From Thermalbibacter longus (GTDB taxonomy: Bacteria > Chloroflexota > Chloroflexia > Thermomicrobiales > Thermomicrobiaceae), in NCBI RefSeq assembly GCF_023806485.1, contig NZ_JAMSLR010000005.1:157976-221975 (forward strand): 64,000 nt of DNA. Direction: 5' to 3'. Below are positions 17,082 through 25,248 of this stretch, one piece after another; position 1 is the stretch's first letter; each line of letters begins with the position of its first letter. Below the pieces are notes generated by a model. It was not told the origin of the DNA and ran no database searches. It saw only the letters and a program-made list of their open reading frames with translations. The translations under genes were made by a program, and so were the position numbers.

Positions 17082-18467
17082 GTGGCTGAAAGCGCAGTAT
17101 TCGAGGAGCTCGGGGTCTTCGTCCGTGACCGCCTGGACACTTGGAAGGTGCCGGGCCTGGCCGTCGCCGTCCTGCACGACGGCTCGACCGAAGAGCGAGG
17201 GTTCGGCGTCGCGCACGCCGAGACCGGTTGCCCAGTTCGTCCAGACACCCTCTTTCAAATCGGCTCGATCACGAAGGTCTTTACCGCGACCGTCGTCATG
17301 CAGCTCGTCGATGAAGGGAAGGTCGACCTCGACACCCCGGTCGTCCAGTACCTTCCGAATCTCGAGCTCGCCGACGCCGAGGCCCAGCGCGCGATCACGC
17401 TCCGTCACCTGCTCTCGCACACATCGGGGATCGAAGGGGACTACTTCGCCGACTTCGGCTGGGGCGACGACGCGCTCGCGAAGTATGTCGCCAACCTGCA
17501 CACGCTCCGGCAGTGGACGCGGCCGGGCCAGCTCTGGAGCTACTGCAACAGCGGCTTCAACCTGGCGGGTCGCGTGATCGAGGTGCTGCTGGAGAAACCA
17601 TATGAGCAGGTGGTGAAGGAGCGCATCTTCGACCCGCTGGGGATGTCCCGCTCCACCTTCTTCGCGCACGAGGCGATCACGTTCCCTGTCTCGGTGGGCC
17701 ACAGCTATGACCCGGTCTCGGGCGCGGGGCCGCAGATAGCGCGGCCCTACCCGATCCCGCGGAGCAGCAACCCGGCCGGCGGGATCATCTCCACCGTCGG
17801 CGATCTGCTGCGCTTCGCGGCGCTTCACCTCGACGGCGGGCGCATTGGGGATACCCAGCTCTTGAGCCCAGCCTCGGTCGAGGCGATGCAGCAGCCCCAG
17901 GTAGTGGCGGCGAACTTCGCCGATGCCTACGGCATCGGGTGGGCGATCCGCACCCCGGGTGGCGCGCGGATCGTCGAACACGGCGGCTCGACCAATGGCT
18001 TCCAGGCGCAGCTCCTCCTGGTGCCTGAGCAGCGTTTCGCTGTTGCCGTTCTGACGAATTCCAGCCGCGGCACCGCGGCGATCCGCGACATCGAGGAGTG
18101 GGCGCTCGAGCGCTACTGCGGGATTACCATCGCGCAGCCGGCAGTCGTGTCGGTCGCGCCGGAGCAGCTCGAGCGGGTGGCTGGCCTGTATCGCCGCCCG
18201 GGCGTCGAGCAGATGGTACGGGTCGAGCACGACGGCATCGCAGTTGAGTCGACGGTGCAGCACCCGCTGACCGGCGAGCAGACCAAGCTCCCGCCCATCG
18301 TAGCGAAGCCGATCAGCCTGAACGAGTTTCTCGTCACAGAGGGGGACTACCGGGGCATGCGAATCGATTTCATCGATGGCGAGTCGGGGCGCCCGACCTT
18401 CATGCGCTTCGGTGGTCGACTGGCCGAGCGGGTCGAGGAAGAGGAGCCGGGGCAGACACAAGGGTGA
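17082..18467 (+). CDS. Serine hydrolase of the beta-lactamase / penicillin-binding-protein fold (S12-like)
   Basis: Protein of 461 residues. Catalytic motifs are visible: SITK (FQIGSITKVFTA, the SxxK nucleophile and base, near residue 66), YCNSG (YxN, near residue 160) and a late HGGSTNG in place of KTG. A C-terminal domain of about 110 residues (from VSVAPEQLERVAGLYRR) is typical of D-aminopeptidase/esterase members. No signal peptide is seen. The GTG start at 17082 has AGGAGGAAAGG nearby. Its place in a peptide-uptake operon suggests action on peptides, perhaps those containing D-residues; that is inference. Not evidence for drug resistance. Confidence 0.87.
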   Translation: MAESAVFEELGVFVRDRLDTWKVPGLAVAVLHDGSTEERGFGVAHAETGCPVRPDTLFQIGSITKVFTATVVMQLVDEGKVDLDTPVVQYLPNLELADAEAQRAITLRHLLSHTSGIEGDYFADFGWGDDALAKYVANLHTLRQWTRPGQLWSYCNSGFNLAGRVIEVLLEKPYEQVVKERIFDPLGMSRSTFFAHEAITFPVSVGHSYDPVSGAGPQIARPYPIPRSSNPAGGIISTVGDLLRFAALHLDGGRIGDTQLLSPASVEAMQQPQVVAANFADAYGIGWAIRTPGGARIVEHGGSTNGFQAQLLLVPEQRFAVAVLTNSSRGTAAIRDIEEWALERYCGITIAQPAVVSVAPEQLERVAGLYRRPGVEQMVRVEHDGIAVESTVQHPLTGEQTKLPPIVAKPISLNEFLVTEGDYRGMRIDFIDGESGRPTFMRFGGRLAERVEEEEPGQTQG

Positions 18468-18527
18468 GCCACGTGCGGTATGCTGCCGCAGGTGGCACGA
18501 TGACTCGACGCGGATAGGAGCGGGACG

Positions 18528-20462
18528 ATGGGGCAGCCGCTGACGCCGGAGGTGTTGATCTACGCCTGGAAGCAGCCGGGCGACCCGCAGGTCTCCCCTG
18601 ACGGCAGCCGGATCGTCTACACCCTCACCGAGGTCGACCCGGGCACGAAGAAGATGACCTCCCACCTCTGGCTCTGCCAGATCGACGGCGGCCAGCCGCG
18701 CCGGCTCACCTGGAGCGGCCAGCGGAACGGCGGCGCACGCTGGTCGCCCGATGGTTGCTCCATCGCCTTCGTCTCCGACCGGGTCGAGAAGAGCGGCATC
18801 TTCGTCTTGCCGCTGGACGAGGGGGGCGAGGCGCGGGAAGTCACCCGGCATCGCCAGCCGATCAGCGGTCTGGCCTGGTCGCCGGACGGCCGGCAGCTCG
18901 CCTACCTGACCACGTTCGACCCGGAGAACCCGAACGAGGAGGAGCCGCCGAAAGACGCGCCTCCCCGGGTGCGGGTTACCCGCCGTATCGACTATAAGCA
19001 AGACGGACGCGGCTATCTGGGCGATGCCCGGCAGCAGGTCTTCGTCGTGGACGTCGTGAGTGGCGAGCGGCGGCGACTCACGAACGAGCCGCTGGATCAC
19101 GAGCTGCCGCAGTGGTCGCCTGACGGGCGTTGGATCGCCGCGCGGCGCCTCCGGCTAAACGGGATCTTCTCCCAGCTCGTGCTCGTCCCAGTCGACGGCG
19201 GCGAGCCGCGGGTGGTAGGACCGGAGACGGGCGTGATCGGCGCCTGGGCCTGGTCTCCCAGCGGCGACCGGATCCTCTACGCCGCCGACCCGGAGAAGTC
19301 CTGGCACCACGACCTCTTCCTGTACGACCTCGCGAGCGACACCTCGCGCCGGCTGACCGACGATCTGCCCTACCTCGTCGAGGTCTACGCATCCTCGCAG
19401 CCGGTTTGGCTGGACGACGAGCGCGTGCTCTTCCACGCCTTCCGTGCCGGTGCCAGCGGTCTCTACCGGATCGACGTGACGACACGGGCGGTCGAGCAGC
19501 TCGAGTACGGGCCGTCCCTGCGCAGCGGCCTGAGCGTGGATCGCGCCGGCCGGTACGTCGCCCAGGCCTTCAGCAGCCTGGAGGCTGGAGACGAGATCTC
19601 GGTCTTCGACCGCGAGACCGGAGAGCTGCGCCTCGTCACGAGCTGGAACCGGGCGCTGCTCGAGGAGCATCCGCCGGCGCGCTGGGAACGGTTCGAGGTG
19701 CGCCGCGACGAGTTTACGATCGAGGCCTGGCTGCTCTTCCCCCCGGACTTCGACCCGGCGAAACGCTACCCTCTGGTGCTCGCCATCCACGGCGGGCCCA
19801 ACTCCTTCTACGGCTACGGCTTCGATCCGACCCGCGAGCTCCTGGCGACCAGCGGCTTCCTCGTCGTCTACTCCAACCCCCGTGGCTCGACCAGCTACGG
19901 GCGACGCTTCGCTCAGCAGGTGCGGCGGGACTGGGGCGGCCAGGACTATCTCGACCTGATGGCGGTAGTCGATGCGGTGCTCGAGCGGCCGTACGCCGAT
20001 CCGGATCGGCTCGGCGTGTGGGGCTACAGCTACGGCGGCTACATGACCGCCTGGATCATCGGGCAGACCGACCGCTTCAAGGCGGCTGTCTGCGGGGCGC
20101 CGGCGTTCGATCTCGAGTCGATGTACGGCACCAGCGACATCAGCCACGTTTTCGGCGAGCTCCAGTGGGGTGGGCCGCCCCACGCCGACCGTGAGTGGTA
20201 CGAGGCGCACTCGCCTTCCACCTTTGCGCACCGTGCCAGGACTCCGACCCTGATCGTGCACGGCGAGGCCGATGAGCGCTGCCCGATCGGCCAGGGGGAG
20301 CAGATGTTCGTGGCGCTGGTGAAGGCCGGCTGCGAGGCCGAGTTCGTCCGCTATCCGGGTGGCTCGCACGGCATGCTGCGAGAGGGGCCGCCCGAGCACC
20401 GGCGGGATTTCCTGGCTCGGATCCTGGACTGGTTCAGGAGCCATCTGGGTGGGCCGGCCTGA
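18528..20462 (+). CDS. S9 family prolyl-oligopeptidase-type peptidase
   Basis: Serine peptidase of 644 residues (acylaminoacyl-peptidase/dipeptidyl-peptidase type). Residues 1-380 form a beta-propeller with repeated PD40-like strands (DPQVSPDGSRIVY, ARWSPDGCSIAFVSD, GLAWSPDGRQLAYLT, PQWSPDGRWIAA). The C-terminal alpha/beta hydrolase domain has HGGPNSFYGYGF, the nucleophile elbow GYSYGGYM, the acid in HGEADERCP, and the catalytic His in PGGSHGM. No signal peptide, so it probably cleaves imported peptides in the cytoplasm, consistent with the transporter genes before it. Start ATG follows AGGAGCGGGACG. Confidence 0.94.
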   Translation: MGQPLTPEVLIYAWKQPGDPQVSPDGSRIVYTLTEVDPGTKKMTSHLWLCQIDGGQPRRLTWSGQRNGGARWSPDGCSIAFVSDRVEKSGIFVLPLDEGGEAREVTRHRQPISGLAWSPDGRQLAYLTTFDPENPNEEEPPKDAPPRVRVTRRIDYKQDGRGYLGDARQQVFVVDVVSGERRRLTNEPLDHELPQWSPDGRWIAARRLRLNGIFSQLVLVPVDGGEPRVVGPETGVIGAWAWSPSGDRILYAADPEKSWHHDLFLYDLASDTSRRLTDDLPYLVEVYASSQPVWLDDERVLFHAFRAGASGLYRIDVTTRAVEQLEYGPSLRSGLSVDRAGRYVAQAFSSLEAGDEISVFDRETGELRLVTSWNRALLEEHPPARWERFEVRRDEFTIEAWLLFPPDFDPAKRYPLVLAIHGGPNSFYGYGFDPTRELLATSGFLVVYSNPRGSTSYGRRFAQQVRRDWGGQDYLDLMAVVDAVLERPYADPDRLGVWGYSYGGYMTAWIIGQTDRFKAAVCGAPAFDLESMYGTSDISHVFGELQWGGPPHADREWYEAHSPSTFAHRARTPTLIVHGEADERCPIGQGEQMFVALVKAGCEAEFVRYPGGSHGMLREGPPEHRRDFLARILDWFRSHLGGPA

Positions 20463-20508
20463 TCTGGTCGCCGCTCGCTCGTATCCCCGCTAGCTACTGC
20501 GAGCGCAT

Positions 20509-21522
20509 CTACCGGCGGCCGAACCAGAGAATGACGATCAGGAGCACGAACGAGAGGCTCCAGAGTGACAATGCGATTCGAGTAGCCCGCTGTGCCCGCT
20601 GGACTTCCCACCACCGTCGTGGGCGCACACCCTGGGCGAGGAAGGTAAGTACGCCAGCCAGATTCACGCAAATCAAGTTGCTCGCGAAGAGCTGGAAGGC
20701 TCCGAAAGCGGGATCCCAGTAGCCGGCACCAATCAGGAGCCCGCAGACGACGAGCGGCGGCAGAAGGGCAACCGCGACCATCACTCCGATGAGCGCTGTT
20801 GCCACGCCAGTCGTGTAGGCGAGCGCTCCTGCAGCCCCGGACGCCAGGGCCACGACGAGCGCGCTCGGCTCGAGGAAGGTGCGCAGAGCGATTTCGTCTA
20901 CCTGGGGATTCACAGGAAGAACCGTGCCGGAGATCGCCGCCAGCAGGAACGGCACTCCGGTCCCCACGAGATTTGCCTTGACAGCCTTGCGGGCCAGGTC
21001 GAGATCGCCGAGCGTCGTGGCCAGGGAGAGGGCGAGGTTCGGCCCGAGAAGCGGGGCAATCACCATAGCCCCGAGGATCACTGCTGCGTTGTTCTTGAGT
21101 AATCCGAACATGGCGACGACGGCCGAGAGCAGGGTCATCGCGATAAAGACCGGTGTGAGGTGAGCAGCGCCGGCGATGTCGTCGTACAACTCCTCGCGGC
21201 TGATCCGTCCAATATGGTTGGCTGGCGCAGCCCCGCTGGAATGCCTGTCTCCCGAAGGTGTAGCCGGCTCCTCTGGGCGGGGCAGTGCAGCCTCGACAGG
21301 CAGCACGACAGCGCGGAAACCCTCCCTGGCGCCGAACCGGCTTTCCAGTCGGTCGAGCAGCGCCTCGGTCTGCCCCTCGTCGACAACGATCCAGAGCAAG
21401 ACTCGATCATCCTGGATGGTTTGCGACCATAGAGCCTGGGGACGATGCTCGTCCAGCAGCGCCTGGCGGACCGGCTCCTGGTCACCGGCGTGGATGGTGA
21501 CTGCGATCATCCTCAAAGACAT
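20509..21522 (-). CDS. DUF389 (TIGR00341-type) membrane protein
   Basis: Predicted membrane protein of 337 residues. An N-terminal soluble domain of about 130 residues (MSLRMIAVTIHAGDQEPVRQ) precedes a stretch of about six membrane segments with family motifs AMVIAPLLGPNLALSLATTLGD, of which MVIAPLLGP is diagnostic, and VALLPPLVVCG. DUF389 proteins have no firmly established role. The start at 21522 was chosen where the conserved domain begins; the open frame extends 47 codons further upstream without family likeness. It is divergent from the next gene with a 235-base spacer. Confidence 0.85.
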   Translation of the reverse strand: MSLRMIAVTIHAGDQEPVRQALLDEHRPQALWSQTIQDDRVLLWIVVDEGQTEALLDRLESRFGAREGFRAVVLPVEAALPRPEEPATPSGDRHSSGAAPANHIGRISREELYDDIAGAAHLTPVFIAMTLLSAVVAMFGLLKNNAAVILGAMVIAPLLGPNLALSLATTLGDLDLARKAVKANLVGTGVPFLLAAISGTVLPVNPQVDEIALRTFLEPSALVVALASGAAGALAYTTGVATALIGVMVAVALLPPLVVCGLLIGAGYWDPAFGAFQLFASNLICVNLAGVLTFLAQGVRPRRWWEVQRAQRATRIALSLWSLSFVLLIVILWFGRR

Positions 21523-21757
21523 TGTCCATCCCCGCGTTGCTGCGCGAGCTCGGCCAGCGACAATCCGGTAACGAGGCAAATCGTATCGTATCCGAGATAC
21601 CGCCGGGCGCTCAGGGTAAACCGGTTGCCGGGGAGAGACGATCGAGGCTGTGACCGAATCCACTGTATCGTTGTCGCTGGGCCTCCTGGCGTGCTATCCT
21701 CTGCTCCTGCCGGCCTGGAGAGCCGCAGTCTTGGGATCGGATAGCGAAAGGTCTCGC

Positions 21758-22180
21758 GTGGCGGTCGGCGACGAGAAGCCGCTCCTGGATAACAGAGGAG
21801 TCGCCGGGGAGCCTGGAGAGCTCGCCGGCGACGATTTACGCTGGATGGTCGAACCTCCGCTCTACTGGATCGTGCGCCACCAGGGGGCCTCGCTCCCACC
21901 GATCCACGGGCTCAGCTACCTCGCCACCAACCGGTTCGCCGACTCTCCCTTCGACGAGACGCTGGTCGCGACGCCCGAGCAGCCGAGCCTGATCGAGTTG
22001 CTGCGCGAGGTGCCGGGTGTCTGCTCGGTCGAGCCGGGCTACTTGCGCTACTTCTTCCGCCCGCCGACGGTGATCGCGGTGCTGAACCGCTCGGCGATCA
22101 ACTGGTTCGACAGCGTCGACGAGGCGCTGAGCTGGGATCCCTTCGAGGATCCGGATACGGTGCTTCCACCCTCGGCGTGA
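21758..22180 (+). CDS. Hypothetical protein
   Basis: Protein of about 140 residues with a GTG start at 21758 preceded by AAAGG; the frame is open to 21650 and a longer form is possible. The C-terminal hundred residues are well ordered in appearance (WMVEPPLYWIVRHQGASLPP, YLATNRFADSPFDETL, EVPGVCSVEPGYLRYFFRPP, SAINWFDSVDEALSWDPFED), with many aromatic residues and no membrane segment. I do not recognise the family. It could be a lineage-specific cytoplasmic protein. Its neighbours are unrelated in function. Confidence 0.5.
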   Translation: MAVGDEKPLLDNRGVAGEPGELAGDDLRWMVEPPLYWIVRHQGASLPPIHGLSYLATNRFADSPFDETLVATPEQPSLIELLREVPGVCSVEPGYLRYFFRPPTVIAVLNRSAINWFDSVDEALSWDPFEDPDTVLPPSA

Positions 22181-22469
22181 GCCGCGCATCGCCGCGCTCG
22201 CCCGCGCGGGCCTCCCGCGGGCCGGTGATCCCTCTGCCAGGCGCAAGCACGTCGCCAACCCCAGCAACTAGGGGGTTCCCCTGAGACGCGGCGACGGCAG
22301 GGGCGCGGCCTATCGAGCCTCGCATTGCCGGTGCCGGCATCACCTCCGGGCAGCGGGCTGTGCACTACAATGCAGCAGCGCCGGGACGTATGCCGGTAAG
22401 GCAAGCCCACTGCCGAGAGTGTCCCTCCGCCTCTGGAGGGGAGACCGGAGGAGATAGCGCGGTCGGGGT

Positions 22470-23003
22470 ATGAGCGAGGCGGAGCGCCCGGACAGCCTGG
22501 CGGCCTACACGCTCGTTCTCCTCTTGCGGGGAGAGCGATGCTTGCTCCTGCGCCGGGCCGAGCACCGGGCGCGCTTCCCCGGCCAGTGGACGGGACTAGG
22601 CGGACGGGTCGAGCCGCATGAGCTGGAGCGCCTGCGAGCGGCGGCGCTGCGCGAGCTGGGCGAGGAGGCAGGGATCCAGGCAGAGCAGGTGCGCAACCTG
22701 GCACTGCGCCGGGTGCTGCTCCATGCCCGTCCAGGTGGGCCACTCACCCTCCTGCTCTACTTCACCGGCGAGCTTCCCGGAGAAGACGAGCTGGTACCGT
22801 TTCCGGCATCGTCGCCGGAGGGGGAACTGTGCTGGGTTCGCGCGGGCGAGCTGGAGCAGCTCGATCTGGTAGACAACGCCCGGCTCGTGCTGCCGCTCCT
22901 GCTCGAAGATGCCCGGCGTGACCCGGAGGGGCACGAGCCGGTCAAGCTCGGCGCCCTCCGCTACTCGCCCGAAGGCGCGATCGAAGCGATCACCTGGGCA
23001 TAG
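22470..23003 (+). CDS. NUDIX hydrolase
   Basis: Nucleoside-diphosphate-X hydrolase of 177 residues, size and layout like the MutT/8-oxo-dGTPase group. The Nudix box appears as GGRVEPHELERLRAAALREL followed by GEEAGI: the REL-GEEAG metal-binding helix is intact, while two extra residues lie between the Gly and the first Glu of the usual spacing. The substrate is not predictable; nucleotide sanitation is the common default. ATG at 22470 is preceded by GGAGGAG at a long distance. The next gene is the TetR regulator, separated by 168 bases with its own control site. Confidence 0.87.
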   Translation: MSEAERPDSLAAYTLVLLLRGERCLLLRRAEHRARFPGQWTGLGGRVEPHELERLRAAALRELGEEAGIQAEQVRNLALRRVLLHARPGGPLTLLLYFTGELPGEDELVPFPASSPEGELCWVRAGELEQLDLVDNARLVLPLLLEDARRDPEGHEPVKLGALRYSPEGAIEAITWA

Positions 23004-23120
23004 AGGGCCGCGCGGGGCGCACCGATTCGCTGGGAGCCTGCCGGCGAAGAGTCGTCGACCCGGTCAGCCGAGCCGGAGCCAGTCTGTCCCTGGCCCGCTG
23101 GGCAGGGGCGTGGTATCCTC

Positions 23121-23150
23121 GAAATCCGACCGACGCGTCGGTCGGATTTC
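23121..23150. promoter_or_regulatory. Perfect 30-bp palindrome, probable TetR operator
   Basis: GAAATCCGACCGACG is followed immediately by its exact reverse complement. It lies just downstream of a -10-like TATCCT (23114-23119) and 21 bases before the TetR-family start codon. The inner GACCGAC/GTCGGTC arms resemble known TetR-family operators. It probably autoregulates tetR, menF and menD. Confidence 0.8.
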
Positions 23151-23171
23151 AACCGGAGGAGGCCTGGCCCG

Positions 23172-23783
23172 ATGGTGCGTGAGCAGCTCCGCGCGATCGC
23201 TCGCCGCGAGCGCATCCTGGAAGCGGCGCTCGCCGTCTTCGCCCGGCGTGGGTACCGCGACGCCGCCATGGACGAGATCGCCGTCGAGGCGGAGACCTCC
23301 AAGGGCGGGCTCTACTTCCACTTTCCCAACAAGCAGTCCCTCTTCTTCACCTTGCTCGACCGGATGGCCGACCTCCTGATGAGCCGCGCCGAGCAGGCTG
23401 TCGCCGCCGAGCGCGACCCCGCGCGGCAGATCGATGCCGCGCTCGCGGTCGTGCTGCGCACGTTCTCGTCGCACCGCTCGCTGGCCCGTCTCTTCCTGGT
23501 CGACGCCCTCGGTGCCGGGCCGGAGGCGCACCTGAAGCTGATGGAGATCCACCGGCGCTTCGCTGATCTGATCGCCTGCCACCTGGAGGCGGCAATCGCG
23601 GCTGGGGCTCTCCCACCGCTCGATACCCGGCTAGCCAGCATGGCCTGGTTCGGGGCGATCAACGAGGTGGTGACCAACTGGGTGCTGGCTGGGGAACCCG
23701 AGCGACTGGAGGATGCCTACCCCCAACTCCGGGTCTTCCTGCGGCGGAGCGTCGGCCTGCCTGAGTCACCGGAGGATGCATGA
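23172..23783 (+). CDS. TetR/AcrR family transcriptional regulator
   Basis: Repressor of 203 residues. The N-terminal helix-turn-helix is canonical: [20 protein letters not shown], then [26 protein letters not shown] in two parts ([26 protein letters not shown]). Residues 60-200 form the helical ligand and dimer domain. The ATG follows GGAGGAGG. The stop overlaps the menF start by four bases (ATGA), so regulator and menaquinone genes share one transcript. With the palindrome upstream this argues that menaquinone synthesis responds to an unknown ligand sensed by this protein. Confidence 0.92.
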   Translation: MVREQLRAIARRERILEAALAVFARRGYRDAAMDEIAVEAETSKGGLYFHFPNKQSLFFTLLDRMADLLMSRAEQAVAAERDPARQIDAALAVVLRTFSSHRSLARLFLVDALGAGPEAHLKLMEIHRRFADLIACHLEAAIAAGALPPLDTRLASMAWFGAINEVVTNWVLAGEPERLEDAYPQLRVFLRRSVGLPESPEDA

Positions 23784-25246
23784 CGACCCGAGCGCGCACG
23801 CTCGATCTCGGGCTGGATGCCCGGCTGCACGCGCTGGCCCGCCAGGCGCAGCGGCAGGCGGACTCCAGCGGCCGCCCGGTCGTGGCCACCCTGGTCGAGC
23901 CGTCTCCAGTGCAGGACCCGATCGCCCGGTTCGTCCGCGCCCCAGTGGAGCTGACCCGTGCGCTCTGGTGGGGGGCGGACAGCCTGGCGCTGGTCGGCCT
24001 GGGCGAGGCGCTGGCTCTCGGCCCGGCTCCCTGCGCGGGAGGGGTCTACCAGGGGCACGGCCTGGATGTCTCGCCCGCAGAGATCGCGCGTGAGTGGCGC
24101 CGGCTGGCCGCTGGGGCGCTCGTCGATGCCCCCAGCGACAGCCCCGCGCTCGCCGGGCCGCTGCTGCTCGGCGGCTTCGCCTTCGACCCGCTGCGGCTGA
24201 CCGAACCGGCCTGGCGGAGCTTCCCGGCCGCCCGGCTCGTGCTGCCGCGGCTCCTGCTGCTCGGTGAGGGCGACCGCTGGTGGCTGGCGAGCACGCTCGT
24301 GGCGTGGCCGGGGCGCGATCCGGCGGGTGAGCTCGAAGAGCTGCGGCGGCTGCGCGCGCTGCTGCTGCAGCCCGCCCCATCCGGCTGCATGCCAGCGACG
24401 AACGGTCGCGCGCTCCCGGTTGAGGTAGTCCGCCGCGAACTGTGCGGCCCGGAGCGCTGGCGGGCGATGGTGGAGCGAGCCATTACGGCGATCCGGCGCG
24501 GGGAGCTGGCGAAGGTCGTACTCGCGCGTGCTGTCGAGGTCTCGGGGCCGGAGCCGGTGAGCGTCGAGCGCGTGCTGCGCTGGCTCGCCGCTGGCTACCC
24601 CGGCTGCACGCTCTTCGCCTTCAGCTACGGCGACGCCGTCTTCCTCGGGGCCACGCCCGAGCGGCTAGTTCGCCTCCATGCGCGCCGGATCGAGACGATG
24701 GCGCTGGCCGGCTCGATCCGGCGCGGGACGACGCCGGAAGAGGATGCGGCGCTGGCCGGCGCGCTGCTGGCGAGCGAAAAGGACCGCCAGGAGCACGCCG
24801 TGGTGGTCGACGAGCTCCGGGCGGCGCTGGCTCCGGCGTGCCGCGCGCTCGAGATCCCAAGGGAGCCATCGCTCTTGAGCATGCGGAACGTTCACCACCT
24901 GGCCACGCCTGTGCGCGGCGAGCTAGCCGGCGACTCGACAGTGCTCGACCTGGTGGAGCGGCTGCACCCGACCCCAGCAGTCGGCGGCGTACCGCGCGCG
25001 GCGGCGCTGGCGTTCATCCGGTCACACGAGCCGGTCGACCGTGGTTGGTATGCCGGGCCAGTGGGCTGGGTCGACCGGAGCGGGGAGGGCGAGTTCGCAG
25101 TCGCGCTCCGCTCTGGGCTGATCCGCGGCCGGACGGCCCGCCTCTATGCCGGCTGCGGCATCCTGGCCGATTCCGACCCGGAGGCTGAGTACGCGGAGTC
25201 GGAATTGAAGTTGCAGCCGCTGCTGCGGGCGCTCGAGGGAGCGTAA
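23780..25246 (+). CDS. menF: Isochorismate synthase
   Basis: First committed step of menaquinone synthesis, chorismate to isochorismate. The protein (488 residues) is of the MenF/EntC/DhbC group of the chorismate-binding superfamily. C-terminal catalytic motifs: [69 protein letters not shown], and [21 protein letters not shown] in parts ([20 protein letters not shown]). The N-terminal half is more variable, as usual. It follows tetR with a four-base overlap and is followed two bases later by menD, the normal order in men operons. Confidence 0.95.
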   Translation: MTTRARTLDLGLDARLHALARQAQRQADSSGRPVVATLVEPSPVQDPIARFVRAPVELTRALWWGADSLALVGLGEALALGPAPCAGGVYQGHGLDVSPAEIAREWRRLAAGALVDAPSDSPALAGPLLLGGFAFDPLRLTEPAWRSFPAARLVLPRLLLLGEGDRWWLASTLVAWPGRDPAGELEELRRLRALLLQPAPSGCMPATNGRALPVEVVRRELCGPERWRAMVERAITAIRRGELAKVVLARAVEVSGPEPVSVERVLRWLAAGYPGCTLFAFSYGDAVFLGATPERLVRLHARRIETMALAGSIRRGTTPEEDAALAGALLASEKDRQEHAVVVDELRAALAPACRALEIPREPSLLSMRNVHHLATPVRGELAGDSTVLDLVERLHPTPAVGGVPRAAALAFIRSHEPVDRGWYAGPVGWVDRSGEGEFAVALRSGLIRGRTARLYAGCGILADSDPEAEYAESELKLQPLLRALEGA

Positions 25247-25248
25247 CG

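Noticed and set aside
17082-18467. Reading the beta-lactamase-fold protein as an antibiotic-resistance enzyme
   Set aside because: It has SxxK and YxN but an HGG-type third motif, an extra C-terminal domain and no signal peptide, as in S12 peptidases and esterases.
16749-19100. 783-codon open frame on the minus strand
   Set aside because: Runs antisense to the permease, S12-like and S9 genes, which have clear motifs; the antisense translation has no family likeness and is an effect of high GC codon positions.
19155-20444. 429-codon open frame antisense to the S9 peptidase
   Set aside because: The sense strand carries a complete peptidase with catalytic triad; the antisense product has no recognisable features.
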